Below, piece by piece: positions 7,517 to 16,075 of a stretch of DNA of 64,000 nucleotides (positions within the stretch are counted from its first letter, which is position 1; each line of letters opens with the position of its first letter). The stretch comes from Bradyrhizobium sp. CCGB12 (GTDB taxonomy: Bacteria > Pseudomonadota > Alphaproteobacteria > Rhizobiales > Xanthobacteraceae), in assembly GCF_024199845.1 (NCBI RefSeq), contig NZ_JANADO010000001.1:4464001-4528000 (forward strand), written 5' to 3'. The translations under genes were made by a program, and so were the position numbers. A model generated the notes under the pieces. That model worked only from the letters and a program-made list of their open reading frames with translations, was not told where the DNA came from and ran no database searches.

Positions 7517-9238
7517 TCACCCCTTCTCAGTCTTTGGTCCAGTCCTCTGCATGAAATCGAAATCGCAGCCCTCGTCGGCCTGCATGATGGTCTCGTTGAA
7601 CAGCCAGGCGTAGCCGCGCCGCACCTCTTCGGGCGCAACGGCCGGCTTCAGCGCGGCACGTCTGCGTTCCAGTTCGGCGGCATCGACCAGCAGCTCGATG
7701 CTGCGCTTGGCCACATCCAGGCGGATCATGTCGCCGTTCTTCACCAGCGCCAGCGGCCCGCCGACGGCGGATTCCGGCGTGATGTGCAGCACGATGGTGC
7801 CGAACGCGGTGCCGCTCATGCGCGCGTCCGAAATGCGCACCATGTCCTTGGTGCCGCCGCGCGCGAGCTTCTTCGGGATCGGCAGGTACCCGGCCTCGGG
7901 CATGCCCGGAGCACCCTTCGGGCCGGCATTGCGCAGCACCAGCACGTCATCGGCCGTCACGTCGATATCGGGATCGTCGACCCGCAAGGTCATATCCTCG
8001 ACGGATTCGAACACGACGGCGCGCCCGGTGTGCTGCAACAGTTTCGGGCTCGCGGCCGATTGCTTGATCACCGCGCCACGCGGCGCGAGGTTGCCGTGCA
8101 GGATGGCGAGGCCGCCCTCTTTCTTGATCGGATTGTCGCGTGAACGGATCGCGTCCTGGCCGGGCACGTCCTCCGCATTCACCGCAATATCGCGCAGCGT
8201 CTGGCCGGTGATGGTCTTGGCGTCGAGATCGATGAGATCGCCAAGCTGCGCCAGCAATTTCGGCACGCCGCCGGCGTGGTGGAAATGCTCCATGTAATGT
8301 TCGCCGGACGGCTTGAGATCGATCAGCACCGGCACCTCGCGACCGATCTGGTCGAACACTTCGAGGTCGAGCCGATGCGGCGAGCGATGCGCCATCGCCG
8401 TCAGATGGATCAAGCCGTTGGTCGAGCCGCCGATCGCCTGAAGCACGACCTGCGCATTCTTGAAAGACGCCGGCGTCAGCACTTCGCTCGGCTTCGGACC
8501 CTTCGTCTTCGCCATCTCGGCGGCCACCTTGCCGCTCGCTTCCGCCAGACGGAAACGCTCGGCGTGTGGCGCCGGGATCGTCGCGCTCATCGGCAACGAC
8601 AGTCCCATGGCTTCGATCATGCAAGCCATGGTCGAGGCCGTGCCCATCACCATGCAGGTACCGACCGACGGCGCCAAGCGGCCATTCACCGCCTCGATCT
8701 CGGCATCGTCCATGTCGCCGGCGCGATATTTTGCCCACAGCCGGCGGCAGTCGGTGCAGGCGCCCAGCACCTCGCCCTTGTGATGGCCGACCACCATGGG
8801 GCCGACCGGAATGACGACCGTCGGCAGATCGGCGCTGATCGCGGCCATCACCTGCGCCGGCAGGGTCTTGTCACAGCCGCCGATGACGATCACCGCGTCC
8901 ATCGGCTGCGCGCGGATCATCTCCTCGGTGTCCATCGCCATCAGATTGCGCAGATACATAGAGGTTGGATGCGCAAAGCTCTCGGCGATCGAGATCGTCG
9001 GGAACACGAACGGCATCGCACCTGACAGCATCACGCCGCGCTTGGCGGCCTCGATGATGTCAGGGACGTTGCCGTGGCAGGGGTTGTAGTCGCTATAGGT
9101 GTTGGTGATGCCGACGATCGGGCGCTCCAGCGCGTCGTCGGAATAGCCCATGGCCTTGATGAACGCCTTGCGCAGAAACAGCGAGAAGCCGGCATCGCCA
9201 TAGCTGGTCAGACCCTTGCGCAAGCCACTCGTCATCAT
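7517..9238 (-). CDS. IlvD/Edd family dehydratase (probable sugar-acid dehydratase)
   Basis: 573 residues, family-typical length. The iron-sulfur ligands are visible as NPCHGN, GGCDKT and GTCMVMGTAST, and SDARMSGTAFG near the C terminus is the second family signature. Family members dehydrate dihydroxy acids (branched-chain amino acid synthesis) or aldonic acids such as arabonate, xylonate or gluconate. The TRAP operon downstream and the divergent GntR regulator favour an aldonate dehydratase of a catabolic pathway over IlvD. Two adjacent ATG codons at 9238 and 9235 follow an AAGGAG site with 4- or 7-base spacing; either could be used. Expression probably depends on the palindromes at 9282 and 9346. 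Confidence 0.85.
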   Translation of the reverse strand: MMTSGLRKGLTSYGDAGFSLFLRKAFIKAMGYSDDALERPIVGITNTYSDYNPCHGNVPDIIEAAKRGVMLSGAMPFVFPTISIAESFAHPTSMYLRNLMAMDTEEMIRAQPMDAVIVIGGCDKTLPAQVMAAISADLPTVVIPVGPMVVGHHKGEVLGACTDCRRLWAKYRAGDMDDAEIEAVNGRLAPSVGTCMVMGTASTMACMIEAMGLSLPMSATIPAPHAERFRLAEASGKVAAEMAKTKGPKPSEVLTPASFKNAQVVLQAIGGSTNGLIHLTAMAHRSPHRLDLEVFDQIGREVPVLIDLKPSGEHYMEHFHHAGGVPKLLAQLGDLIDLDAKTITGQTLRDIAVNAEDVPGQDAIRSRDNPIKKEGGLAILHGNLAPRGAVIKQSAASPKLLQHTGRAVVFESVEDMTLRVDDPDIDVTADDVLVLRNAGPKGAPGMPEAGYLPIPKKLARGGTKDMVRISDARMSGTAFGTIVLHITPESAVGGPLALVKNGDMIRLDVAKRSIELLVDAAELERRRAALKPAVAPEEVRRGYAWLFNETIMQADEGCDFDFMQRTGPKTEKG

Positions 9239-9281
9239 GCCACTCCTTCCAAGTTGCCATTGTGGTACAGCCAGCCCCTCG

Positions 9282-9292
9282 ATTGTCAATAA
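9282..9292. promoter_or_regulatory. Candidate GntR operator, left copy
   Basis: ATTGTCAATAA, an 11-base arm of an inverted pair with 9346-9356. Its first nine bases are a palindrome around one base (ATTG-T-CAAT). On the minus strand it contains TTGACA, placed 16 bases before a TACCAC -10-like hexamer upstream of the dehydratase gene, so a bound repressor would cover the -35 box. Confidence 0.6.
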
Positions 9293-9345
9293 GATTGGTG
9301 CATATTGTCGCGGTTTCGGCCTTCACGGCGGGTGCAGGGCACAAA

Positions 9346-9356
9346 TTATTGACAAT
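9346..9356. promoter_or_regulatory. Candidate GntR operator, right copy
   Basis: TTATTGACAAT, the exact inverse of 9282-9292, centred about 64-66 bases away. On the plus strand it contains TTGACA, a -35 match for the regulator gene; the -10 (TCCAGA with 17-base spacing) is weak. The arrangement suggests one protein controlling both divergent promoters. Confidence 0.6.
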
Positions 9357-9411
9357 CTGCACCTTCCCTGCTCCAGAGGACGGGCCGGCCCAAGGCCGGG
9401 AGGCTGAGGGC

Positions 9412-10098
9412 ATGTCCGACATTCGCACCGCAGACAGCATGCCGGTCCGGCGCGACGATCCGGACGACGTGGTCGCGCGGCTGGAGGAGGACATCATCTT
9501 CGGCCGCCTCTCGCCGGGCGCGCGCCTCACCGAAGACGCGCTGATGTCGCGCTACGGCACCTCCAGGCATTTCGTGCGCCAGGCCCTGGTGGAAGCCGAG
9601 CAGCGCGGCATCGTCCGTCGTGAGAAGAACGTCGGCGCCACCGTGCGGTTCTATTCGGCCGAGGAAGTTCGGCAGATCTACGAGGTGCGGGAGATGCTGA
9701 CGCGACAGGCCGCGCTGATGATCCCCCTGCCTGCACCGCAAGGCCTGATCGACGAACTCACGGCACTGCAAGGGCAGTATTGCGCGAAGGCCGACATGCA
9801 GGACCTGCGTGGCATTCACGAGGCCAACGATGCGTTCCACCTCGCGCTGTTCTCGGCCTGCGATAATCCGTATCTGGTGCGCTCGCTGCAGGACTACATG
9901 AACCTGACATTGCCGATGCGCGCTAAGAACCTCGCCGACCGCAACGGGCTGGCGCAGTCGCGGCGCCAGCACGAACTGATGATCGAGCTGTTGAAGGGCC
10001 GCGACAGCTGGGCGCTGGCGCAGCTCTGCGTCGACCACATGCAGTTCAGCAAGAAGGATTATCTGGCAAGGATCGCGGGCGAGGAGGCGCGGCGGTAG
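9412..10098 (+). CDS. GntR-family transcriptional regulator, FadR/FCD type
   Basis: 228 residues. The N-terminal winged helix has the GntR signature (LEEDIIFGRLSPGARLTEDA, then the recognition region YGTSRHFVRQALVEAEQRGI). The C-terminal all-helical FCD domain has NDAFH, a histidine in SRRQHELM and another in VDHMQF, the usual metal-binding set. Such regulators are released from DNA by organic or sugar acids. The ATG at 9412 follows GAGGCTGAGGG; longer upstream frames read through the promoter region. It is divergent from the dehydratase-TRAP operon and is the likely owner of the two palindromes between them. Confidence 0.9.
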   Translation: MSDIRTADSMPVRRDDPDDVVARLEEDIIFGRLSPGARLTEDALMSRYGTSRHFVRQALVEAEQRGIVRREKNVGATVRFYSAEEVRQIYEVREMLTRQAALMIPLPAPQGLIDELTALQGQYCAKADMQDLRGIHEANDAFHLALFSACDNPYLVRSLQDYMNLTLPMRAKNLADRNGLAQSRRQHELMIELLKGRDSWALAQLCVDHMQFSKKDYLARIAGEEARR

Positions 10099-10115
10099 GG
10101 CTTCGCTTCGACGTC

Positions 10116-10574
10116 TCAGGAGCTCGCGACCGGCCGGCGCGCGACGAGGACTGTGCCGATGCACTGCAGCACGATTTCACGTTTTTGATTGCGGAGATGG
10201 ATCTGGTTGCGGACGACACCCCTATCGGAATGCGACTTGGTTTCGCGCTTCTCTAGGATCGTCACCTCAAGACCGAGCTCGTCTCCCGGGCGCACCGGCG
10301 CGGGTAACCTGAGTTCATCAAAACCGAGCCCAGCCAGGACGCGAAACGAAAAGGGCTGTGTCTTGCTCAACAATGAAATGAGGATCGCGAAGGTGTGAGC
10401 ACTTGATGCCGTCAGCCCCGCAAAGACCGAGCGCGCGGCAGCCTCCTCATCGACATGAAAGGGCTGCGGGTCGAACTTCCTGGCAAATTCGATGATTTCG
10501 TCCTTCGATACCTGATACGGGCCCGCCGTCCGCAATTTACCGACCTCAGCCTCGTCGAAATACAGGATGACCAT
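10116..10574 (-). CDS. MaoC-like hot-dog fold dehydratase
   Basis: 152 residues with a single hot-dog domain. KFDPQPFHVDEEAA is the MaoC/R-hydratase signature with catalytic Asp and His, followed by LTASSAHTFAI and GFDELRLPAPVRPGDELGLEV. Members hydrate enoyl-CoA or related thioesters. The ATG at 10574 has a GGGAGG ribosome site; an earlier start would add 47 residues of intergenic sequence. The gene is convergent with the GntR gene, 17 bases apart, and otherwise alone, so its pathway is unclear. Confidence 0.85.
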   Translation of the reverse strand: MVILYFDEAEVGKLRTAGPYQVSKDEIIEFARKFDPQPFHVDEEAAARSVFAGLTASSAHTFAILISLLSKTQPFSFRVLAGLGFDELRLPAPVRPGDELGLEVTILEKRETKSHSDRGVVRNQIHLRNQKREIVLQCIGTVLVARRPVASS

Positions 10575-10687
10575 CAACGCCTCCCAAGTGCCGGCTGGAT
10601 GTGATGAAACCTTAGCCGTCCCGCCGCTCAAAGTCAGCGGATCGACGCTGCCGCTTTGCTTTGGTCGGACGCGAGATGAACCCCTTA

Positions 10688-10787
10688 GGATGGGTGGAGC
10701 TCTTGCGAAACCCATCGCCTCAGTCTTTCTCTTTCGGGTCCACCTGCAATAGTGAAGCTCGATGGGTTTCGCTTCGCTCTACCCATC
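10688..10787. repeat. Intergenic inverted repeat (GATGGGT...ACCCATC type)
   Basis: Left part GATGGGTGGAGCTCTTGCGA with AACCCATC, and right part GATGGGTTTCGCTTCGCTCT with ACCCATC, form two related hairpin modules about 50 bases apart. It lies in the 272-base gap between the MaoC gene and a secreted-protein gene. I see no gene in the rest of that gap. Confidence 0.6.
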
Positions 10788-10846
10788 ATGTACGTACGTG
10801 CGGCCCGTTGTGCAGTGGCCGAAGCTGCCGAGTAGCCCTCGAATGT

Positions 10847-11260
10847 TCAGTATCGTCTCAGCAGGCCGCGATCCACGCTGGTATCGCCATAATCGGCGCA
10901 GGCCCGCTCCGGATTCCTGACCAAATCCGTCCGAATGCGCCTGAACGTCTTGCTGGCCGCCTCGTACACCTCGGGGCGGAAATTGTTGGGATCGTAGGTC
11001 GCGCCATCGCGCGCCTTGATGGCCGCAGCATACGTATCAATCATGGCCATCGCCGCATCGGGACTGCCGAGCAGCCGGGCGCCGAGTTGAACACCGCCGG
11101 CACCATTGACCTCGTAGCCGACGCATCGTTGTTCGAGCACCGCGGACGCGGTGACGAGCTGGTCGAGGAACGTCGCCTCGGCGTCGCTGAGGGCTGCGGC
11201 TCGCGCGGGTCCTGGGAAGACGATCGCGAGCATCGCGGCAGCTGGCAGCATGATTTTCAC
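10847..11260 (-). CDS. Small secreted protein of unknown function
   Basis: 137 residues if it begins at the GTG at 11260; the ATG at 11251 would remove three. The N terminus is a clear signal peptide (KIMLPAAAMLAIVFPGPARA, cleavage near AAALSD). The mature part is helical, has two cysteines (QRCVGYEV and ERACADYG) that could form a disulfide, and no family I recognise. It probably lives in the periplasm. There is no strong ribosome site before either start. The ATG of the YeaQ-like gene is upstream on the same strand, 44 bases before this start, so they may be co-transcribed. Confidence 0.65.
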   Translation of the reverse strand: MKIMLPAAAMLAIVFPGPARAAALSDAEATFLDQLVTASAVLEQRCVGYEVNGAGGVQLGARLLGSPDAAMAMIDTYAAAIKARDGATYDPNNFRPEVYEAASKTFRRIRTDLVRNPERACADYGDTSVDRGLLRRY

Positions 11261-11304
11261 GGTCGTGCGCTTGGCGCCACGACGCGGCAGAACATGTGGA
11301 TCGC

Positions 11305-11568
11305 TCAAGCGCGCCCCTGACGACCCATGACAAGGCCGTACAGGACGAGCAGGATGATTGCACCGACCACGCTGCCAATGAAGCCGGCTCCCTCGCCGAA
11401 CCGATACCATCCCACCGCCTGGCCGAGCCAGGTCGCAACGAATGCGCCGACAATTCCCAAAACGGTCGTCAAAATGAACCCCGTGGGCTCGGATTTGTCG
11501 CCTGGCATGATGAACTTTGCGACCACGCCAACGATAAATCCGATAATGATCGTCCAAATGATCCCCAT
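11305..11568 (-). CDS. GlsB/YeaQ/YmgE family stress-associated membrane protein
   Basis: 87 residues with three hydrophobic segments: IIWTIIIGFIVGVVAKFIMPG, the central GFILTTVLGIVGAFVATWLG, and a C-terminal GFIGSVVGAIILLVLYGLV. The Gly-rich pattern and the GD after the first segment are typical of transglycosylase-associated (YeaQ) proteins, which are induced by general stress in many bacteria. The start at 11568 is favoured because GGAG lies eight bases upstream; the ATG two codons earlier is too close to it. Confidence 0.85.
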   Translation of the reverse strand: MGIIWTIIIGFIVGVVAKFIMPGDKSEPTGFILTTVLGIVGAFVATWLGQAVGWYRFGEGAGFIGSVVGAIILLVLYGLVMGRQGRA

Positions 11569-11764
11569 TTCCATCGCTCCATTTCGGTCAATTCGCACAT
11601 CAACGTCGGAATCAAAGCGTGATCGTTCGAGCTTGAGCCAGACGATCCCAGGGCAACGTTGATCTAGATCAAGGGGCCGACATGGCCAGACCGAAAGCTG
11701 AGTTCGCTCTTCCCGTGGGAGGAAAGCACCTCAACGAGCTCCGCAAAACGAAGCGGATCAGTGC

Positions 11765-12670
11765 ATGGCGATCATTGGCGAGATCACGCACATTACGACC
11801 TATCGCTATGCAAAGCCGGTGACGTTCGGCACGCACCGCGCGATGTTCCTGCCGCGGCCGGGCGCCTCGACCCGGCTGCTTCGCTGGTCCGCATCGACCA
11901 GCCTGTCATCGAGGGTGCATTGGGTCACCGACTCCCGCTCCAATGCCGTCACGGTGATGGACTTCAGCGAACCCGGCAGCGAGCTGACATTCACGTTCAG
12001 GGTTCGCGGCATCTATTTCGGCATCAAGGGTCTGGAGGCGTTTCCGCTGGAGCCACGGGCCGAGGAAGTCCCCGTGCAGTATACGCCGGACGAATGGACC
12101 GACCTTGCCGGTTACCTGCGCCCGCATGCCGACGATGCCGACGGCAGCCATGCGGCGTGGACCAAGAGCTTCGTCGCCGGCGATCAGGACCGGACCGCCG
12201 ACGTGCTGCGCCGAATGCTGGGCATGTTTCGCAGCGAGTTCAGCTATCGCGGGAGAAATGCCGAAGGCACCCAGTCGCCCGGGGAGACGCTGCGCACAAA
12301 ATCAGGCACCTGCCGGGACTTCGCGTGGCTGATGATCGAGACGTTGCGCCGGCTCGGTTTCGCCGCCCGCTTCGTCAGCGGCTATCTCTACGACGCGGCA
12401 CTTGACGGCGGCGCCGTGGGCATGACCGGCTCCGGCGCGACCCACGCATGGGTGCAGGTATTCCTGCCTGGTGCCGGATGGCTGGATTATGATCCAACCA
12501 ACAGCCTTAGCTCCGGCTTCGACCTCATCCCGGTGGCGATTGCGCGGCATCCGGGCCAGGCCGTGCCGCTGGCCGGCTCGTGGTTCGGAGATCCCGGCGA
12601 CTACCTGGGCATGTCGATCAATGTCGCCGTCAACAAGATCGGCGAAGTCCTCGATCCTTCGGAGGGATAG
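11765..12670 (+). CDS. Transglutaminase-like cysteine protease family protein
   Basis: 301 residues. The N-terminal part has the bacterial transglutaminase beta domain (THITTYRYAKPVTFGTHRA). The catalytic core shows the cysteine in KSGTCRDFAWLMIE, the histidine in GATHAWVQVFLPG and the aspartate in GWLDYDPTN. Cytoplasmic relatives hydrolyse or cross-link peptides; the substrate is unknown. No signal peptide is present. The ribosome site is weak. The channel gene starts 31 bases downstream, so the two probably form an operon. Confidence 0.88.
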   Translation: MAIIGEITHITTYRYAKPVTFGTHRAMFLPRPGASTRLLRWSASTSLSSRVHWVTDSRSNAVTVMDFSEPGSELTFTFRVRGIYFGIKGLEAFPLEPRAEEVPVQYTPDEWTDLAGYLRPHADDADGSHAAWTKSFVAGDQDRTADVLRRMLGMFRSEFSYRGRNAEGTQSPGETLRTKSGTCRDFAWLMIETLRRLGFAARFVSGYLYDAALDGGAVGMTGSGATHAWVQVFLPGAGWLDYDPTNSLSSGFDLIPVAIARHPGQAVPLAGSWFGDPGDYLGMSINVAVNKIGEVLDPSEG

Positions 12671-12701
12671 GCTGCCGGCACAAGCGCGGCGGTCGCTGAC
12701 C

Positions 12702-13532
12702 ATGGCGGTTGATCGCAACGACACGAGTGATCATGGGGCGCCCGACGCTGTCGCCGCCCCGTTTCTGCGCCTGAAGAGCAGTATCCGAACACTTTACGAA
12801 GGCGACACTTTCGGCTGCATCAAATTCCGGTACGCCTTGCTCGCGCTCGATATCATCACGGTCTTGTTCATCATTGCGACGTCGTTCATGCCTCGCAACA
12901 GGGTTGTCGAGTCGCTGGATGTCGTGTTCGGTGTATTGATCCTTGCGGATTTCGCAGCACGAATGATCATCAGCCGTCAGCCGCTGCACGACCTCGCGCG
13001 GGTGTCGACTTGGACCGACATCGTCGTTATCATTTCGTTCCTCGCGCCGCTCGCTGGCGAAGCCGGCGGCTTCCTGCGCGCATTTCGAACGTTGCGACTG
13101 CTGCGCGACTATCAGATGGTGGCGCGGCTTCGGATAGACAGCCCCTTCTTCCGGCGGAATGAAGAGGTCGTCTTTGCCGTCGCGAACCTCGGCGTGTTCA
13201 TCTTCGTGATGACGGGAATCGTCTACGAGACCCAAAAGTCTCACAACCATCAGATCGCCAACTATGCCGACGCGCTCTACTTCACAGTCACCGCACTGAC
13301 CACGACCGGCTTCGGCGACATCACCTTGCCCGGCACCGTCGGACGCCTGATCACCGTCGTCATCATGATCTTCGGCGTAACCCTGTTCCTGAATCTCGCC
13401 AAGGCGTTGCTGGCGCCCTCCAAGGTGCGCTTTCCCTGCCCCGTCTGCGGTCTGCAGCGCCATGATGTCGACGCGGTGCATTGCAAGGCCTGCGGGACCA
13501 TTGTGAATATTCCGGACGAAGGCATGGACTAG
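12702..13532 (+). CDS. Voltage-gated-type potassium channel with C-terminal zinc ribbon
   Basis: 276 residues, one inner-membrane channel subunit. Six membrane helices are suggested: S1 near residue 50, S2-S3 before and after residue 90, an S4-like segment FRTLRLLRDYQMVARLR with regularly spaced arginines, and the pore region with filter TTTGFGDI between S5 and S6. After S6 comes CPVCGLQRHDVDAVHCKACG, a four-cysteine zinc ribbon at residues about 245-265. TTGFGD differs from the commonest TVGYGD but occurs in bacterial K+ channels. Linked with the transglutaminase gene. The ribbon could sense metal or redox state, or help assembly; that is inference. Confidence 0.88.
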   Translation: MAVDRNDTSDHGAPDAVAAPFLRLKSSIRTLYEGDTFGCIKFRYALLALDIITVLFIIATSFMPRNRVVESLDVVFGVLILADFAARMIISRQPLHDLARVSTWTDIVVIISFLAPLAGEAGGFLRAFRTLRLLRDYQMVARLRIDSPFFRRNEEVVFAVANLGVFIFVMTGIVYETQKSHNHQIANYADALYFTVTALTTTGFGDITLPGTVGRLITVVIMIFGVTLFLNLAKALLAPSKVRFPCPVCGLQRHDVDAVHCKACGTIVNIPDEGMD

Positions 13533-13582
13533 GCTGCCGGCGTCAGTACCGCGAATAGCTCGGCCTGGCGTGGCTCGGCGCA

Positions 13583-14125
13583 TCATCCGGCCGGCGCGTT
13601 GAAATCGTACGAGATGCGCCCGGCCGGCAGATAGAACAGTGCAATGACCGCGCCGCCCCTGACTTCGGGATAGTGCCTGCTGCCCGGATCAGGCGCCGTC
13701 CAGCCGGCTCCCTGCCATCCCTGCAATCCCTTCAGCTCCGCGCCCTTGTTCAAGGGCACCACAAGGTTGAGCTCGCCGTAGGGATGGCCGTGATATTGCC
13801 CCCGCAACACGTCGTGGTCGTCCTCGTCCTTGAAGCGGCGCGGATCGGCGCTGTTCATGTACACAGCGGTGATGCTGAACTGGAACGTTTCAGCAGTGGG
13901 CTCCAGGATGCGGCTGCGGCGGTAGTTTGGGCCGTCCACCTCCTGATTTGCCGCCCATCCCTCCTCGATCCCGACCTTGATCAGGCGAGCGAGATCCTGA
14001 TAGAGCGCGCTCTCCTCCCCATATGTCTCGTTGAGCCAACGCTCCATCTCGGCTCCGGGGGTCATGTCCTTGACCTCGCGGAGAAACGGAATGCTGCACT
14101 GGATCAGTTCTTCTCGACTTCCCAC
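13583..14125 (-). CDS. pnbB: PnbB-like 4-hydroxylaminobenzoate lyase (DUF4863 family)
   Basis: 180 residues from a GTG at 14125, chosen because GAGGAG lies six bases upstream; an earlier TTG would overlap the neighbour. The protein looks cupin-like, with RGQYHGHPYGELNLVVPL and SRHYPEVRGGAVIALFYLP carrying candidate metal-binding histidines and glutamate. DUF4863 includes PnbB, which turns 4-hydroxylaminobenzoate into protocatechuate and ammonia. The adjoining nitroreductase gene, 25 bases upstream on the same strand, would supply that substrate, which strengthens the call. The DNA gives no proof of the aromatic specificity. Family recognition is from memory, not from a search. Confidence 0.75.
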   Translation of the reverse strand: MGSREELIQCSIPFLREVKDMTPGAEMERWLNETYGEESALYQDLARLIKVGIEEGWAANQEVDGPNYRRSRILEPTAETFQFSITAVYMNSADPRRFKDEDDHDVLRGQYHGHPYGELNLVVPLNKGAELKGLQGWQGAGWTAPDPGSRHYPEVRGGAVIALFYLPAGRISYDFNAPAG

Positions 14126-14150
14126 GATGATCTCCTCTTCGACCAAAACT

Positions 14151-14879
14151 TCAATCGTCGAAACCAAGGAACGTCGCGAACTCGTCGATGTCCGCGCGCG
14201 GCATCAATCTGTCCTGCCTCTCAACCTTGGCCTTGCCAACCGAGATGCCGCACACCACCATCTGCTCTGCCGGAATCGACAGCAGCGGGCGTAGGATCCG
14301 GTGATACTTCGCGAACGTTTCCTGCGGGCACGTCCGAAGCCCGCGTCCTGCCGCCGCGAGCATGACGTTCTGCACGAACATTCCGAGATCGAGCCAGCTT
14401 CCGACTTCGAGACGACGGTCGATGGTTACGATCAATCCCACGGGCGCGCCGAAGAACGTGTAGTTCTTCGCGGTCTGTCTGGTTCTCGCCTCGGAATCGG
14501 CCTGATGAATCCCGAGCGAGCCATAGTATAGTCGGCCGAACTCCTGCCGTCGTTTGAGATACAGGCCGGGCAGATCGCTGGCGTAGTACCTATACTCCGA
14601 GACATGTTCGTCACGAGAGGTCTCGTGCGCATCGAGCAGCGCCGCCGAGACCCTGCCCTTGACCTCGCCTGTCAGCACGTAGACGTGCCAGGGCTGGATG
14701 TTCGCACCGCTGGGCGCGAATCGCGCGACACGGAGGATCTGCTCGATCGTTCGCCGGGCAACCGGAGCGCTGCAGAACTCGCGGCATGCAAACCGGCCGG
14801 TCAGGATCTCGTCGATCGGGCTCCGCACCACGGCACAGGCCTCATCTCGAGCGATCACCGCTGCTTCAGGAGCGAACAT
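14151..14879 (-). CDS. pnbA: Nitroreductase, probable 4-nitrobenzoate reductase (PnbA-like)
   Basis: 242 residues of the FMN nitroreductase fold. RFACREFCSAPV gives the first FMN-phosphate contact, APSGANIQPWHVYVLTG the flavin loop, and AAAGRGLRTCPQETF the C-terminal flavin site. Paired with the PnbB-like gene it would reduce 4-nitrobenzoate with NAD(P)H to 4-hydroxylaminobenzoate in the cytoplasm. The ATG has a GGAGGGAGGAGG ribosome site lying inside the end of the upstream binding-protein gene; the two overlap by 25 bases, so translation is coupled. Confidence 0.78.
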   Translation of the reverse strand: MFAPEAAVIARDEACAVVRSPIDEILTGRFACREFCSAPVARRTIEQILRVARFAPSGANIQPWHVYVLTGEVKGRVSAALLDAHETSRDEHVSEYRYYASDLPGLYLKRRQEFGRLYYGSLGIHQADSEARTRQTAKNYTFFGAPVGLIVTIDRRLEVGSWLDLGMFVQNVMLAAAGRGLRTCPQETFAKYHRILRPLLSIPAEQMVVCGISVGKAKVERQDRLMPRADIDEFATFLGFDD

Positions 14880-16075
14880 CCTCCTCCCTCCATTGGCTTG
14901 AAGGCTTCGTCTCCGGGAATGGTCGCGAGCAGCTCGTAATAGTCGAACTTGTGCTTTGATTGCTGTGGCGACTTGACCCGGAATAGATACATGTCGCGGA
15001 TCAATCTGCCGTCCTGGCGGATCCGGCCGTTCTTGGTCATGAAATCATTCACCGGCATCTCGCGCATCATGGCGGCAACGGCGGGTCCATCCAACGTGCC
15101 CGCCGCTTCGGCCGCCTTGAGATAGTGCATCACCGCGCCATAAGTACCCGCATGGATCATGGTGGGGACCTTCTGGGTCTTCTCGATGAAGCGCTTCGAC
15201 CATGCGCGAGTCTCCTCGTTCAGGTCCCAGTAGAATGCCGAGCTGAGCATCAAGCCTTGCGCACTCTGCAGTCCAAGACTGTGAATGTCCGCGATGAACA
15301 CGATCAGACCGGCAAGCTTCTGCTCGCGCGTAATCCCGAATTCACCGGCCTGCTTGACCGCGTTGATGAAATCACCGCCAGCGTTCGCCAGTGCGATCAC
15401 ATCCGCCTTCGAAGACTGCGCCTGCAGCAGGAAGGAGGAGAAATCCGGTGTGTTGATCGGATGCTTGACGGCGCCTTTGACCTTGCCACCGGTCGCATCG
15501 ATCACCTTGCGGCTGTCGGCTTCGAGCTGCGTACCAAGCGAATAGTCAGCGGAAAGAAAGAACCAGCTCTTGGCGCCAAGCCGGGAAATCGCCTTCGTTG
15601 TGCCCTGCGACAAGGCATAGGTATCGTAGGTCCAGTGAATGCCGGTCGGCGAGCACTCGTCGCCGGTGAGGCGCGACGTGGCGGCGCCAGTGGCGAGAAA
15701 CAGCTTCTTCTTGTCACGGGTAATGCCTTGGACGGCGAGCGCGACGGCCGAATTGGGGACGTCGAGAATCACCTCGACACCTTCGTTCTCGATCCAGCGC
15801 CGTGCGATCACCGACCCCACGTCAGCCTTGTTCTGGTGGTCGCCGGCAATGATCTGGACGGGGCGTCCCAAAACCTTGCCCTTGAAATCGTCAACGGCCA
15901 TTTGCGCCGCGACCACCGACCCTTGCCCGCCATTGTCGGCATAGAGCGAGGACATGTCGGTCAGCACCCCGAGCTTGATCGGTCCCTCGTCGGCAATCGC
16001 CGTGGTCGTGAGCATCAGTGAAATCAACGTCGCAACGACTGCCTTGCCGGTACCTGTCGTCGTGGTCGATCTCAT
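14855..16075 (-). CDS. ABC transporter substrate-binding protein, branched-chain amino acid/aromatic acid (LivK) type
   Basis: 406 residues. Signal peptide TGTGKAVVATLISLMLTTTAIA ends before DEGPIKLGVL. The mature protein has the Peripla_BP_6 layout: IKLGVLTDMSSLYADNGG, then AGDHQNKADVGSVIARRWIE, and PINTPDFSSFLLQ. Relatives in aromatic degradation loci bind benzoate-like acids. No permease or ATPase gene is in this cluster, so it is an orphan that must use subunits encoded elsewhere, or act as a sensor. Start ATG after GAGGAGGTGAGCC. It overlaps the nitroreductase gene and is divergent from the LysR gene. Confidence 0.88.
   Translation of the reverse strand: MRSTTTTGTGKAVVATLISLMLTTTAIADEGPIKLGVLTDMSSLYADNGGQGSVVAAQMAVDDFKGKVLGRPVQIIAGDHQNKADVGSVIARRWIENEGVEVILDVPNSAVALAVQGITRDKKKLFLATGAATSRLTGDECSPTGIHWTYDTYALSQGTTKAISRLGAKSWFFLSADYSLGTQLEADSRKVIDATGGKVKGAVKHPINTPDFSSFLLQAQSSKADVIALANAGGDFINAVKQAGEFGITREQKLAGLIVFIADIHSLGLQSAQGLMLSSAFYWDLNEETRAWSKRFIEKTQKVPTMIHAGTYGAVMHYLKAAEAAGTLDGPAVAAMMREMPVNDFMTKNGRIRQDGRLIRDMYLFRVKSPQQSKHKFDYYELLATIPGDEAFKPMEGGGCSLLKQR

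Noticed and set aside
7517..9238. Calling the dehydratase ilvD
   Set aside because: The TRAP operon and GntR regulator point to sugar-acid catabolism, not branched-chain amino acid synthesis.
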